Shown here in pieces: positions 1 to 8,113 of a stretch of 64,000 bases of DNA (its first letter is position 1; every line of letters starts with the position of its first letter). The notes beneath the pieces were generated by a model. The model did not search any database. It saw only the letters and a list, made by a program, of their open reading frames with translations, and was not told where the DNA came from. The stretch comes from Lachnospiraceae bacterium (GTDB lineage: Bacteria; Bacillota; Clostridia; Lachnospirales; Lachnospiraceae), in NCBI GenBank assembly GCA_014803415.1, contig JAAVBZ010000024.1, forward strand, positions 26,771 to 90,770, written 5' to 3'. Made by a program: the position numbers and the translations under genes.

Positions 1-672
1 GCAGAGCTTGATCTGGCCAAAGCAAACAAAGATATCGCAGAGAAGAAGGAAGAAATTGCCAAATTAAAGGAAAAATCCATGGGAGCAGCAATTACGGCGC
101 CGGTTGCAGGTACTGTAACTTCTCTTGCTTATGTAGCAGGAGAAACAACCAAACCGGAAGAAGCAGCGGCTGTCATTCAAGTGGAGGGTAAAGGATATAC
201 CTTAAGCTTTTCTGTTACCAATGAACAGGCAAAGAAGGTGCAGGTAGGCGATGTGGCCGAGCTTCAGAATGCATGGTATTATGATGATGTACAGGCAATA
301 CTGTCTGCTGTTAAGCCCGATCCTGACAGTGCAGGTCAGAAAAAGCTTTTAGTATTTGATGTGACCGGAAACAGTATCCAGGCAGGGCAGGCGCTTAATC
401 TGTCAGTAGGACAGAGGAGTTCAGAATATGAACTGGTAGTTCCCAACAGTGCCATCAGAGAGGACAGTAACGGCAAATTCATTCTGATCGTTGAATCCAG
501 GAGCGGTCCTATCAGTAACAGATATATCGCAACCAGAGTGGATGTGGAAGTGATCGCATCCGATGACAATAATACTGCAATTTCAGCGGGACTTTATGGA
601 TATGAATATGTAATTACCACCTCTACAAAACCGGTGGAAGCCGGCAAGCAGGTCAGATTGAACGAAGGCTAG
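1..672 (+). CDS. HlyD/MacA-type efflux adaptor subunit (5' end missing)
   Basis: The reading frame is open from the first base of the window, so this is the last 223 residues of a longer protein. The visible part begins with the end of a charged coiled coil (KDIAEKKEEIAKLKEKS), followed by the second half of a lipoyl-like barrel-sandwich domain (ITAPVAGTVTSLAYVAGE) and a beta-barrel region. This is the usual C-terminal order of HlyD/MacA periplasmic adaptor proteins, which in Gram-positive bacteria sit outside the membrane and couple an ABC exporter to its cargo. It ends 15 bases before a MacB-like membrane protein, which fits a shared export complex. The substrate cannot be read from the sequence. 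An internal ATG at 79 is not the true start because the homologous coiled coil precedes it. Confidence 0.85.
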   Translation, partial: AELDLAKANKDIAEKKEEIAKLKEKSMGAAITAPVAGTVTSLAYVAGETTKPEEAAAVIQVEGKGYTLSFSVTNEQAKKVQVGDVAELQNAWYYDDVQAILSAVKPDPDSAGQKKLLVFDVTGNSIQAGQALNLSVGQRSSEYELVVPNSAIREDSNGKFILIVESRSGPISNRYIATRVDVEVIASDDNNTAISAGLYGYEYVITTSTKPVEAGKQVRLNEG

Positions 673-687
673 GAAAGGAAGGTCAGG

Positions 688-1776
688 GTGGCTAAAGTAA
701 AAGAATTTTTACAGAGTTTCACACTATCGCAGATCGTGCTTTCCCTGACGGTAGTGGTGTCACTTGCAGCTTTTTTGATATTAACACTGTGGTGTAACAG
801 CAAAATAGATGATCTGGAAGACCAGCGGGCAGCAAAACGCTGGAACAGTGACGGCGGCTATGCTCAGGTCAGTGCTTTTTTGACCAGAGACAGTGTGGTT
901 GATGATTTTATGATCAGAAGCTTTGAAAATCAGCTGGAGACGGCTTTGACAGAAGCAGCTGTAGTAAATGAAAATCCGGATGCCAGATTATATGTAGATG
1001 CTTACAGCTCTCAGGGCAGAATTACGATCGTCAGCGAGCAGAGTACACTGGAGGCCAACGCCATAGGAATCGGCGGAGATTTCTTTTATTTTCATCCCCT
1101 GCAGCTTGCAAGCGGCAGATACTTTTCAGGGGATGAACTGATGCAGGATTATGTTATTCTGGACGAAGAGGCGGCATGGCAGTTGTTTGGATCCAATAAT
1201 ATAGAAGGCATGAGCGTTACTATCGGAGATGTCCCGCATCTTGTTGCCGGCGTGGTAAAAAGAGAAAAAGGCCGTTTTGCAGAGAATGCAGGACTACAAA
1301 ATACGGTCGTATATGTTTCCGATAATACTTTGTCAGAGTATGGGATCAGAGAAGGTATCAATTGTTATGAAGTAGTAGCGCCCAATCCGGTGAAAGGATT
1401 TGTTTACAATACATTGAAGGAAAAATTCGGCCTGAAGGAAAGTGAAATGATGGTAGTGGAAAATTCCTCACGTTTTAAGCTGGAATCTATGATACCGGTC
1501 ATACTGGATTTTGGAACCCGTTCTATGCAGAATTCAGCAATTCATTTTCCCTATTGGGAAAATATAGCAAGAGGCTATGAGGATGTGAGAGCAGTTGTGC
1601 TTTTGCTTCAGTTTGTTTTTTTGCTGATTCCAACTGTTATTATGTTAATTTTTTTAATCATAAAATGGAGGAATCGAAAATATACAGTAAAAGATATCTG
1701 GCTTTTCCTTGTGGATAAAAAGGACAGGGCCCTGGAAAAGGCAAGAGCTGAAAAAAATAAGTGGGAAGATTTCTAG
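688..1776 (+). CDS. MacB-like membrane protein with only two membrane segments
   Basis: The protein has 362 residues. It starts at a GTG preceded by a GGAAGG-type ribosome binding site. One hydrophobic segment lies near residues 15-37 (IVLSLTVVVSLAAFLILTL) and one near 308-330 (VLLLQFVFLLIPTVIMLIFL). The roughly 270 residues between them resemble the extracytoplasmic MacB_PCD domain of MacB/FtsX-type permeases (IGIGGDFFYFHPLQLASGRY, DYVILDEEAAWQLFGS). A normal MacB-type permease has four membrane helices; the last two are absent here and the gene ends cleanly after a basic tail, so it looks like a short form and not a frameshift product. It lies between an HlyD adaptor gene and a lipoprotein gene, and probably works with them. 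An ATPase gene, if any, is upstream of the window. Family membership is fairly safe, function is not. Confidence 0.65.
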   Translation: MAKVKEFLQSFTLSQIVLSLTVVVSLAAFLILTLWCNSKIDDLEDQRAAKRWNSDGGYAQVSAFLTRDSVVDDFMIRSFENQLETALTEAAVVNENPDARLYVDAYSSQGRITIVSEQSTLEANAIGIGGDFFYFHPLQLASGRYFSGDELMQDYVILDEEAAWQLFGSNNIEGMSVTIGDVPHLVAGVVKREKGRFAENAGLQNTVVYVSDNTLSEYGIREGINCYEVVAPNPVKGFVYNTLKEKFGLKESEMMVVENSSRFKLESMIPVILDFGTRSMQNSAIHFPYWENIARGYEDVRAVVLLLQFVFLLIPTVIMLIFLIIKWRNRKYTVKDIWLFLVDKKDRALEKARAEKNKWEDF

Positions 1777-1801
1777 TGTTATGGATTTTCCGGGAGGGAT
1801 T

Positions 1802-4078
1802 ATGAAGAAAAAGATTTGGACAATAGGTTTGTTTTGCATATTGCTGATAATGCTTGCAGGCTGCGGAAAAAATAAGAATGATCAAAATAAACAGCAGTCC
1901 ACATCCGGTAAAGATTATGTGTACAAAGTAACTCCACTTGAATTTGAAGGCTGGGAGAACGGGAATTATACCAGTGTGACGAAGGCAGGGGATAATTTTT
2001 TTGTATACGGATATGAATATGATGATAATGGTATGAAATTCCATATGGCATCTTTGGGTCAGGACTATAGTATTAAAGAGGAAAACGTTATATCCCTTGG
2101 AGAGAATGAGAGTCTGTACCAGTCCACATGGGATGAACAGGGGAATATGTATACCATAAAATGTGTCTATCAAACAGAAGGTGATATGGAAGAAGATTAT
2201 CAGGATACTTATTATCTGATTAAAATGTCGCCTTCAGGAGAAGAGATTTTTAATATTTGCTTAAACGAACTGCCTCAGGCCAGAGAACTTGCAGAGGAAA
2301 GCGGCTGGTTCTATACCGGTGATATGGTAGTACAGGATGAGTTTATTTATCTGAGAATTATAGGGAAAATTTTTCAGTTCGACAGAGAGGGCAATGTTCT
2401 TAAGATGGTAAAGGGGGATGAAGAAAATTCCTTCGATAATATGTATCTGTATCCGCTTTCTAATGGTAAGATGGCAGGAATCGTTTATGAGGACGATGGT
2501 ATCTATGCTGGTTATGTGGATCTGACAAAAGAAAAAATCACCCAGAAGGCCAAACTGCCCGGCAATTCCTACGACTACAGTGTCTATGCGGGCGATTCCC
2601 GATACGATCTGTATCTGGCAGATAATTATGGCATATACGGATATAAGATCGGTGATGACGATAAGACGAAACTTATGGATTATATAGATTCCGATCTCGG
2701 TGTTTACAGTATTTATAATATTGTTTCCGTCAATGACAGAGAATTTTTCGGCTCTTACGAAGATGTGGAATTTGATGATAGTATGATTGGACTATATACC
2801 AAGGTGGATCCGAAGGATGTGAAAGATAAAGAGACCATAGTACTTGCATGCGCCGGACTTCGCTGGGAGATCAGGAACAGTGTAGTTAAGTTTAATAAGA
2901 GTAATGAGGATTATAGAATTGTGATTCAGGATTACTCGGCGTTATATGATACAGAAGAAGATTATCGGGCCGGTATCAACAGGCTGAATGCTGATATAGT
3001 CTCCGGTAAGGTACCTGATATTCTGGTGCTCAGCAGTGATATGCCGGTTGAAAGCTATATTGCAAAAGGACTTTTTGAAGATCTGAAACCCTATATAGAG
3101 CAGGATCCGGGGCTTGATCTTAACAATTTTATGCCGAATATCATTGAAGCCTTTTCTACTGAGGGCAAGCTTTACCGGCTGGTACCTTATTATTATATCA
3201 GCACAATTTTAGCTAAAACCTCAGATGTGGGGGAAGAAAGAGGATGGACGATACAGGATGTAAATAATCTGATGAACAGTAAGCCTGAAGGAACCCAGTT
3301 TTTGAATTATATCAACAGAGATTATATGCTGAGAGAATGCATGACACTGTCGGGGAATCAGTTTATAGACTGGGAAACAGGAAATTGCAGTTTTGATTCC
3401 GATAGTTTTATTGAAATGCTGGAATTTTTGATGCAGTTTCCGGAAGAAGTAAGCGATGCCGTTTATACAGATGATTATTGGAATAATTATGATGCTATGT
3501 GGAGAGAGGGCAAAGTAATAGCCCAGATCTATACGATAATCAATTTCAGAGATTATAATTATGCGCAAAAAGGAACTTTTGGAGAGCCTGTCACAATGAT
3601 AGGTTTTCCCTCCGCTAATGAAGACGGTTCAACCATTGAACCGGCTATGCAGCTTGCGATGTCATCTAAATCCGCAGGCAAAGAAGGAGCATGGCAGTTT
3701 CTGCGTTATTATCTGTCAGATGAATATCAGGATGAAATTACCGATGGATTTCCTTTAAGTATTAAGCGGCTGGATGAACTGGGAAGGGAAGCCATGAAAA
3801 AAACGACTTATATAGATGAAGATGGAAATGAGGTAGAAATTCAGGATTATATTTATATTGGCGGCGTGGAAGTTCCTATTGATCCCATGACTGATGAAGA
3901 AGTGGAAAGATTCAAAAAGAATCTTTACAGTTTTACGCAGGTATATACTTATGATGAACAGCTGCTTCAGATTCTTGAGGAAGAAACGGCGGCGTATTTT
4001 GGAGGGCAGAAGAATGCAAAGGATGTGGCCAAGATCATTCAAAGCCGTGCACAGATTTATGTAAATGAAAATCGTTAA
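1802..4078 (+). CDS. Large extracellular solute-binding lipoprotein
   Basis: The start at 1802 was chosen because it gives a clean lipoprotein signal (MKKKIWTIGLFCILLIMLAG, then Cys) and follows a GGGAGG site; the frame is open further upstream but that part lacks signal character. The protein has 758 residues. After the acylated cysteine, residues up to about 370 form repeated beta-rich units with a propeller-like look. From about residue 380 there is a family 1 extracellular solute-binding domain: ETIVLACAG, a folded core with VPDILVLSS and LFEDLKPYIEQDPG, and RLVPYYYISTILAKTSDVG. Such proteins usually hand sugars or peptides to an ABC importer, but no importer permease follows; the gene is last in its operon, 25 bases after the MacB-like gene, and is followed by a terminator. 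It may instead sense or present a ligand to that complex. The ligand is unknown. Confidence 0.75.
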   Translation: MKKKIWTIGLFCILLIMLAGCGKNKNDQNKQQSTSGKDYVYKVTPLEFEGWENGNYTSVTKAGDNFFVYGYEYDDNGMKFHMASLGQDYSIKEENVISLGENESLYQSTWDEQGNMYTIKCVYQTEGDMEEDYQDTYYLIKMSPSGEEIFNICLNELPQARELAEESGWFYTGDMVVQDEFIYLRIIGKIFQFDREGNVLKMVKGDEENSFDNMYLYPLSNGKMAGIVYEDDGIYAGYVDLTKEKITQKAKLPGNSYDYSVYAGDSRYDLYLADNYGIYGYKIGDDDKTKLMDYIDSDLGVYSIYNIVSVNDREFFGSYEDVEFDDSMIGLYTKVDPKDVKDKETIVLACAGLRWEIRNSVVKFNKSNEDYRIVIQDYSALYDTEEDYRAGINRLNADIVSGKVPDILVLSSDMPVESYIAKGLFEDLKPYIEQDPGLDLNNFMPNIIEAFSTEGKLYRLVPYYYISTILAKTSDVGEERGWTIQDVNNLMNSKPEGTQFLNYINRDYMLRECMTLSGNQFIDWETGNCSFDSDSFIEMLEFLMQFPEEVSDAVYTDDYWNNYDAMWREGKVIAQIYTIINFRDYNYAQKGTFGEPVTMIGFPSANEDGSTIEPAMQLAMSSKSAGKEGAWQFLRYYLSDEYQDEITDGFPLSIKRLDELGREAMKKTTYIDEDGNEVEIQDYIYIGGVEVPIDPMTDEEVERFKKNLYSFTQVYTYDEQLLQILEEETAAYFGGQKNAKDVAKIIQSRAQIYVNENR

Positions 4079-4081
4079 TGA

Positions 4082-4117
4082 AAAAGTCTGTCAGGACCGG
4101 CCTGACAGACTTTTGTT
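4082..4117. terminator. Bidirectional rho-independent terminator
   Basis: A 14-base-pair perfect stem (AAAAGTCTGTCAGG with CCTGACAGACTTTT) closes a five-base loop. It is flanked by A-rich sequence on one side and T-rich sequence on the other. It lies between the convergent lipoprotein gene and uxaC and can serve both strands. Confidence 0.9.
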
Positions 4118-5533
4118 TTAAACTTCTTTTAAATCAAATCCAAAATATCGGACGGCGTTATTATAGGAAATATCCGTCACAATCTCGGATAAGATATCCA
4201 TATCGGCAGGAAATTCGCCGTTTTCTACAATATCACCGATTATTTCACACATGATACGGCGGAAATATTCATGTCTTGTGTAGGAAAGAAAGCTTCTTGA
4301 ATCTGTCAGCATTCCGATAAAACCGGAAAGATTGCCCTGGCTTGCAAGAGAAAGCATTTGGTCGGTCATGCCGATTTTATGGTCATTGAACCACCATGCA
4401 CTTCCATGCTGGATCTTTCCAACAGCAGCGGAATCCTGGAAACATCCAATGATGGAATCAATGGCCTGATTATCTATGGGATTTAAGCTGTAAATAATGG
4501 TTTTAGGAAGCCCGCCCGTTTTTAATAATGCATTCAGGAAATCAGTCAGTTGGGCAGAAGGAGTATAATTGCTGATACAGTCATAACCGGTATCAGGACC
4601 GACCTTTTCATACATGAGAGTGTTATTGTCTCTCTTGACGCCATAATGCAGCTGCATTACCCATCCCCGCCGGTGGTATTCTTTACCAGCAAAAATCATA
4701 AATGCAGTTTTGAAAGCCAGTTCTTCTTCCGAGGTAATTCTTTCACCGGAAAGTCTCTTTTTGAAAATAGCTTCAATATCATTGTCATCAGCAGGATAAT
4801 ACATAACATAAGAAAGGCCATGATCGGAAACACTGCAGCCCTTGGAGGCAAAGAAATCCATTCGGATCCTTAACGCCTCTTTTAAAGAAGCAAAGGAATC
4901 TACGGTGATACCGCTTGCTTCGGAAAGAGATGCAAGATAATCGGTATAGTCGGGCTTTTCAATGTTCATGGCTTTATCGGGACGCCATGCAGGAAGTAAC
5001 TGTACATCAAAACTTTCATCAGCGGCAATCTTAGCATGCCACTCAAGAGAATCCACAGGGTCATCGGTGGTGCAGATCAAAGTTACATTGGATCGTTTGA
5101 TCAGGCTGCGCGCGCTCATGGAAGGATCCGCCAGCTTGGCGTTACAGAGATTCCAGACTTCTTCGGCAGTATTTTTGTTCAGAGTACCGTAATAATCAAA
5201 ATATCTCTGCAGTTCCAGATGACTCCAGTGATAGAGAGGATGGCCGATAGCTTTCCCTAAGACTTCAGCCCATTTAAAGAATTTTTCTTTGTCGGAAGCA
5301 TTGCCTGTAATAAACTGCTCCTCAACGCCGCAGGAACGCATAAAACGCCATTTGTAATGGTCGCCTCCAAGCCAAATCTGTGTAATGTTTTCAAATTTCC
5401 GGTCCAATGCAATTTCCTTTGGGTTGATATGGCAGTGATAATCCAGAACAGGCGCTTTTTCGGCATACTCATGAAACAGGGTCTGTGCAGTGGGGGTGGA
5501 TAATAAGAAATCTTTATCCATAAATGGTTTCAT
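4118..5533 (-). CDS. uxaC: Glucuronate isomerase
   Basis: The protein has 471 residues, the usual length of uronate isomerase. It converts D-glucuronate to D-fructuronate (and galacturonate to tagaturonate), the first cytoplasmic step of hexuronate use. The N-terminal metal-site motif of this amidohydrolase-related family is present (DYHCHINPKE, His33 and His35), as are family blocks such as WLGGDHYKWRFMRSCGV and YFRRIMCEIIGD. The ATG at 5533 follows an AAGGAGG site. The gene lies 35 bases downstream of a LacI-type regulator on the same strand and probably shares its promoter. No other hexuronate genes (uxaA, uxaB, kdgK, transporter) are near, so the rest of the pathway must lie elsewhere in the genome. 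Confidence 0.95.
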   Translation of the reverse strand: MKPFMDKDFLLSTPTAQTLFHEYAEKAPVLDYHCHINPKEIALDRKFENITQIWLGGDHYKWRFMRSCGVEEQFITGNASDKEKFFKWAEVLGKAIGHPLYHWSHLELQRYFDYYGTLNKNTAEEVWNLCNAKLADPSMSARSLIKRSNVTLICTTDDPVDSLEWHAKIAADESFDVQLLPAWRPDKAMNIEKPDYTDYLASLSEASGITVDSFASLKEALRIRMDFFASKGCSVSDHGLSYVMYYPADDNDIEAIFKKRLSGERITSEEELAFKTAFMIFAGKEYHRRGWVMQLHYGVKRDNNTLMYEKVGPDTGYDCISNYTPSAQLTDFLNALLKTGGLPKTIIYSLNPIDNQAIDSIIGCFQDSAAVGKIQHGSAWWFNDHKIGMTDQMLSLASQGNLSGFIGMLTDSRSFLSYTRHEYFRRIMCEIIGDIVENGEFPADMDILSEIVTDISYNNAVRYFGFDLKEV

Positions 5534-5568
5534 AAAAAGTCCTCCTTATTATATAGCAATGTTATTAG

Positions 5569-6582
5569 TTACATATTCAGGGTACTGCCGCGTTTGATCA
5601 GCTCGCCGGAAAAAATTGCTTTTTGCGGCATTTCCTCGCCGTTTAAGGTTCCGATACAAGTTTTTACCAGCTCAGAGCAGAGTCTTTCAAGATGGTTATC
5701 CACTGAAGTAAGCTCCGGTTCGCAGCAAGTTGCAAGAAGAGAATTATTAAAACCGATTATCTTTAGCTCGGAAGGAACTCGGATTTCGTTCAGTCTTGCA
5801 TATTTAATAGCGCCGGCAGCAAGCATGTCTTCTGAGGCAAGAACAGCGCTGAATTTAAGTTCTTTTTGACGAAGAGCATTCAAAAAGCTGCAGACACCGT
5901 CAATGTCTTCATGTGATCCGGTAAAAAATTGCTGATAATGTTTATTTAGAGGTATATTTCTCATAGTGTAAGCAGACCTGTAACCGGAAAGTTTTTTTAA
6001 GCCGCTGAAGGAAGTGGAGTTATATAAATACAGAATATCGGTAATCCCCTGATCGATCAGAAGAAGGGCTGCCTCCTGCATGGACTTGAAATCGTCACAC
6101 ATAGTGCAGTAAACATTGGTGCAGTCAAGATCTGCATTCAGCAGCATGATAGGAACCTGCTTTGCGGCGTCACGGATATACTGATTATTATCCGCTTCAT
6201 CTTCAATAAAATTGGAGCCTATCATGATCACACTGTCTACCCGTTGATCAAGAAGAAGGGACAAAGAGGATTTTTTATTGGCAAGTTCGTATCCGGTACA
6301 GCTAAGAACTGAATGGTAGCCGTTTGCACGCAGGTCTCTTTCAATATAATAGATGGCTTTGGACAAATACAGATCAGAAGAATCCGCGCACAGAAGACCG
6401 ATCGTATTCATGGAATTTAATCCCAGGCCTCTGGCAAAAGCATTGGGTGTATATCCGCATTGTTCTATGATCTCAAGGACTTTTTTTCTGGTCCCCGGTT
6501 TCACATTTGCACTGCCGTTTAAAACGCGGGAAACAGTAGCAATGGAAACACCGGCCTGTTTGGAAATATCGTATATTGTCAA
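5569..6582 (-). CDS. LacI-family transcriptional regulator
   Basis: The protein has 337 residues. An N-terminal helix-turn-helix (MTIYDISKQAGVSIATVSRV) is followed by the hinge helix region and a periplasmic-binding-protein-like effector domain (residues about 60-330). The start is a TTG at 6582, supported by an AGGAGA site seven bases upstream and by alignment of the HTH with the family; no ATG is available nearby. It heads a two-gene unit with uxaC, so a hexuronate-linked effector is likely but unproven. A palindrome of LacI/CcpA type (6608-6621) lies between its promoter and start codon, which suggests autoregulation. It is not obviously CcpA itself, although the recognition helix is of the same general class. 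Confidence 0.9.
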   Translation of the reverse strand: MTIYDISKQAGVSIATVSRVLNGSANVKPGTRKKVLEIIEQCGYTPNAFARGLGLNSMNTIGLLCADSSDLYLSKAIYYIERDLRANGYHSVLSCTGYELANKKSSLSLLLDQRVDSVIMIGSNFIEDEADNNQYIRDAAKQVPIMLLNADLDCTNVYCTMCDDFKSMQEAALLLIDQGITDILYLYNSTSFSGLKKLSGYRSAYTMRNIPLNKHYQQFFTGSHEDIDGVCSFLNALRQKELKFSAVLASEDMLAAGAIKYARLNEIRVPSELKIIGFNNSLLATCCEPELTSVDNHLERLCSELVKTCIGTLNGEEMPQKAIFSGELIKRGSTLNM

Positions 6583-6607
6583 TGCTGAATTCTCCTATCT
6601 CAAAGAA

Positions 6608-6621
6608 TGTAAGTGTTTACA
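6608..6621 (-). promoter_or_regulatory. LacI/CcpA-type operator (cre-like)
   Basis: Read on the plus strand the site is TGTAAGTGTTTACA. It fits the cre consensus TGWAANCGNTNWCA at all but one central position and is a palindrome in its outer five bases. It sits about 8 to 21 bases downstream of the predicted transcription start of the lacI-uxaC unit, a position typical of repression. Confidence 0.6.
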
Positions 6622-6635
6622 TAATGATTATTTTG

Positions 6636-6664
6636 ATTATACATTACTCCTTTGGTAAATTCAA
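6636..6664 (-). promoter_or_regulatory. SigA-type promoter of lacI-uxaC
   Basis: On the minus strand there is TTGAAT, exactly 17 bases, then TATAAT. The -10 hexamer is perfect. It lies 54 bases upstream of the TTG start of the regulator gene, with the palindromic operator between. Confidence 0.75.
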
Positions 6665-6681
6665 GAAGCTTAAGACACCCG

Positions 6682-7926
6682 CTAAAGGATAAGGGGAGAT
6701 TGTTTATATTCATTCAGCATTTCTTTTTTGTATTTATTGGCAAAAACCGATTCGTAAATGTCACTGGCCAAGATATCCTGCTTAAGCTGTGTAAAAGCAG
6801 AGTCACTGAGAAGTGAAGAAGCATCTGCCAGTTTACTGATAAGCGGTATGGAACTGTTTTTCTTAATAGAAGAAAGAAGGTCTGAAGAGCTCTTTTTAAA
6901 ACCTAAAAGTCTTGCATAGGGAACAGGCAGATCCCGATTAGAAATTGGGTATTGAAAACTGTCAGGAGTGGTAATGCCAAGCAAAATATGAGTAAGGACA
7001 CGGCTGATTCTGGTATAGGTAATATCTTTTGACTTAAGCAGGCTGCAAAATCCAGTAAAATCAGTAAAAGAGAACAGATTTTTAATGATCTTGAAAGACA
7101 GATCATGGCTGCAGTCAAGATATTTGGTAAATCCGTATTCACGTTCCGTAAGAAGCTTATAGTAAAGCAACAAGGAAAAATCATCACAGGCAAGGAAATG
7201 GGAAGGCAGATCGTTTATGGCCGCGGTATTATCATATCTATGACCGGGGTTATGCTCAATAACATTTCTGATGGCGGAGGCCGAACTGAAAACAGCAGGA
7301 TCTTCGTTTACAGCAGTTTCATGGTAAGGATCCCCTTGTCTTTTAACGGTAACAGGAATGATAGAACTGTTTGTGGCAAGTAATGCTTTGCAATATTCAA
7401 GTGCAAGAATATTATTGGGAGAAGCAAAAAGCTGATTTAGGTCATTTTCAGGATAATTGTTATCAGAAGATAAGGCAGTCTGTAAAACAGCCTTATTTCT
7501 GGCAACAGGAAAGGAAAGTCCCTGTTTCATAAAAGAAGATAGGGCATTGTTATAATCCGGATCATCAGAAAAAAGTAATTCCGAGCAGCTTTTGATAAGT
7601 TCTATGTCTCCGCATTCACTTCCGAAAGAAAGATAGTCCGTTACCCCCAGTTGATTTAAGAGGGCTATGCTTCCGCCTGCAAAATATTCTGCACTGGATA
7701 CGGCATAAAGAACGGGCAGTTCAATGACGGCGTCAGCACCGCCCATAAGAGCCATTTGGGTGCGGATATATTTGTTGTAGATGGCAGGCGCACCGCGCTG
7801 AACAAAATCTCCGCTCATTATGATCAGAATATAGTCGGCGTCCGTAAGGCGGCGGGTTTCTTCAATCTGATATTTATGTCCGGCATGGAAGGGATTGTAT
7901 TCTGCAATGATTGCGGCTGTTTTCAT
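6682..7926 (-). CDS. tmcAL: tRNA(Met) cytidine acetate ligase
   Basis: The protein has 414 residues and was formerly known as YlbM. The N-terminus carries the nucleotidyltransferase HxGH motif (AEYNPFHAGH, His14 and His17) and the family block IIMSGDFVQRGAPAIYNK. In Bacillus subtilis the enzyme activates acetate with ATP and transfers it to the wobble cytidine of elongator tRNA-Met, forming N4-acetylcytidine. It stands next to, and divergent from, pta-ackA, the acetate kinase pathway; this pairing is common in Firmicutes and makes sense because both use acetate. The ATG at 7926 follows an AAGGAA site. It has its own promoter at 7964-7992. Confidence 0.92.
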   Translation of the reverse strand: MKTAAIIAEYNPFHAGHKYQIEETRRLTDADYILIIMSGDFVQRGAPAIYNKYIRTQMALMGGADAVIELPVLYAVSSAEYFAGGSIALLNQLGVTDYLSFGSECGDIELIKSCSELLFSDDPDYNNALSSFMKQGLSFPVARNKAVLQTALSSDNNYPENDLNQLFASPNNILALEYCKALLATNSSIIPVTVKRQGDPYHETAVNEDPAVFSSASAIRNVIEHNPGHRYDNTAAINDLPSHFLACDDFSLLLYYKLLTEREYGFTKYLDCSHDLSFKIIKNLFSFTDFTGFCSLLKSKDITYTRISRVLTHILLGITTPDSFQYPISNRDLPVPYARLLGFKKSSSDLLSSIKKNSSIPLISKLADASSLLSDSAFTQLKQDILASDIYESVFANKYKKEMLNEYKQSPLIL

Positions 7927-7963
7927 AACGAGATTCCTTTTAAATGATTTTTATATTGAATTT

Positions 7964-7992
7964 AATGTATCATAAAAATATAGTGTAATCAA
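7964..7992 (-). promoter_or_regulatory. Promoter of tmcAL
   Basis: On the minus strand there is TTGATT, 17 bases, then TACATT, ending 38 bases before the tmcAL start codon. Spacing is ideal; the hexamers are moderate matches. Confidence 0.55.
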
Positions 7993-8034
7993 ATTAAGTA
8001 TTGAAATTTACACAATTTATTGTGATAATTATAC

Positions 8035-8063
8035 TTGTGGGAATAACTGGAATGAGCTATAAT
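8035..8063 (+). promoter_or_regulatory. Promoter of pta-ackA
   Basis: TTGTGG, 17 bases, then a perfect TATAAT. The predicted transcription start is near 8070, just before the palindrome at 8074-8087 and 31 bases before the ribosome binding site of pta. Confidence 0.75.
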
Positions 8064-8073
8064 TTTATATATA

Positions 8074-8087
8074 TGTAAGCACTTACA
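8074..8087 (+). promoter_or_regulatory. cre-like operator in front of pta
   Basis: TGTAAGCACTTACA has perfect six-base arms and matches the CcpA cre consensus except for one of the two central bases. It has the same outer arms as the operator of the lacI-uxaC unit. It lies immediately downstream of the predicted transcription start, which suggests repression; in Bacillus subtilis the pta cre lies upstream of the promoter and activates. Confidence 0.6.
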
Positions 8088-8113
8088 TGCTGCATGTGAA
8101 AGGAGAAGGTATT

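Noticed and set aside
4550-5260. Plus-strand frames opposite uxaC
   Set aside because: They have no signals of their own and follow the reverse of a highly conserved enzyme gene.
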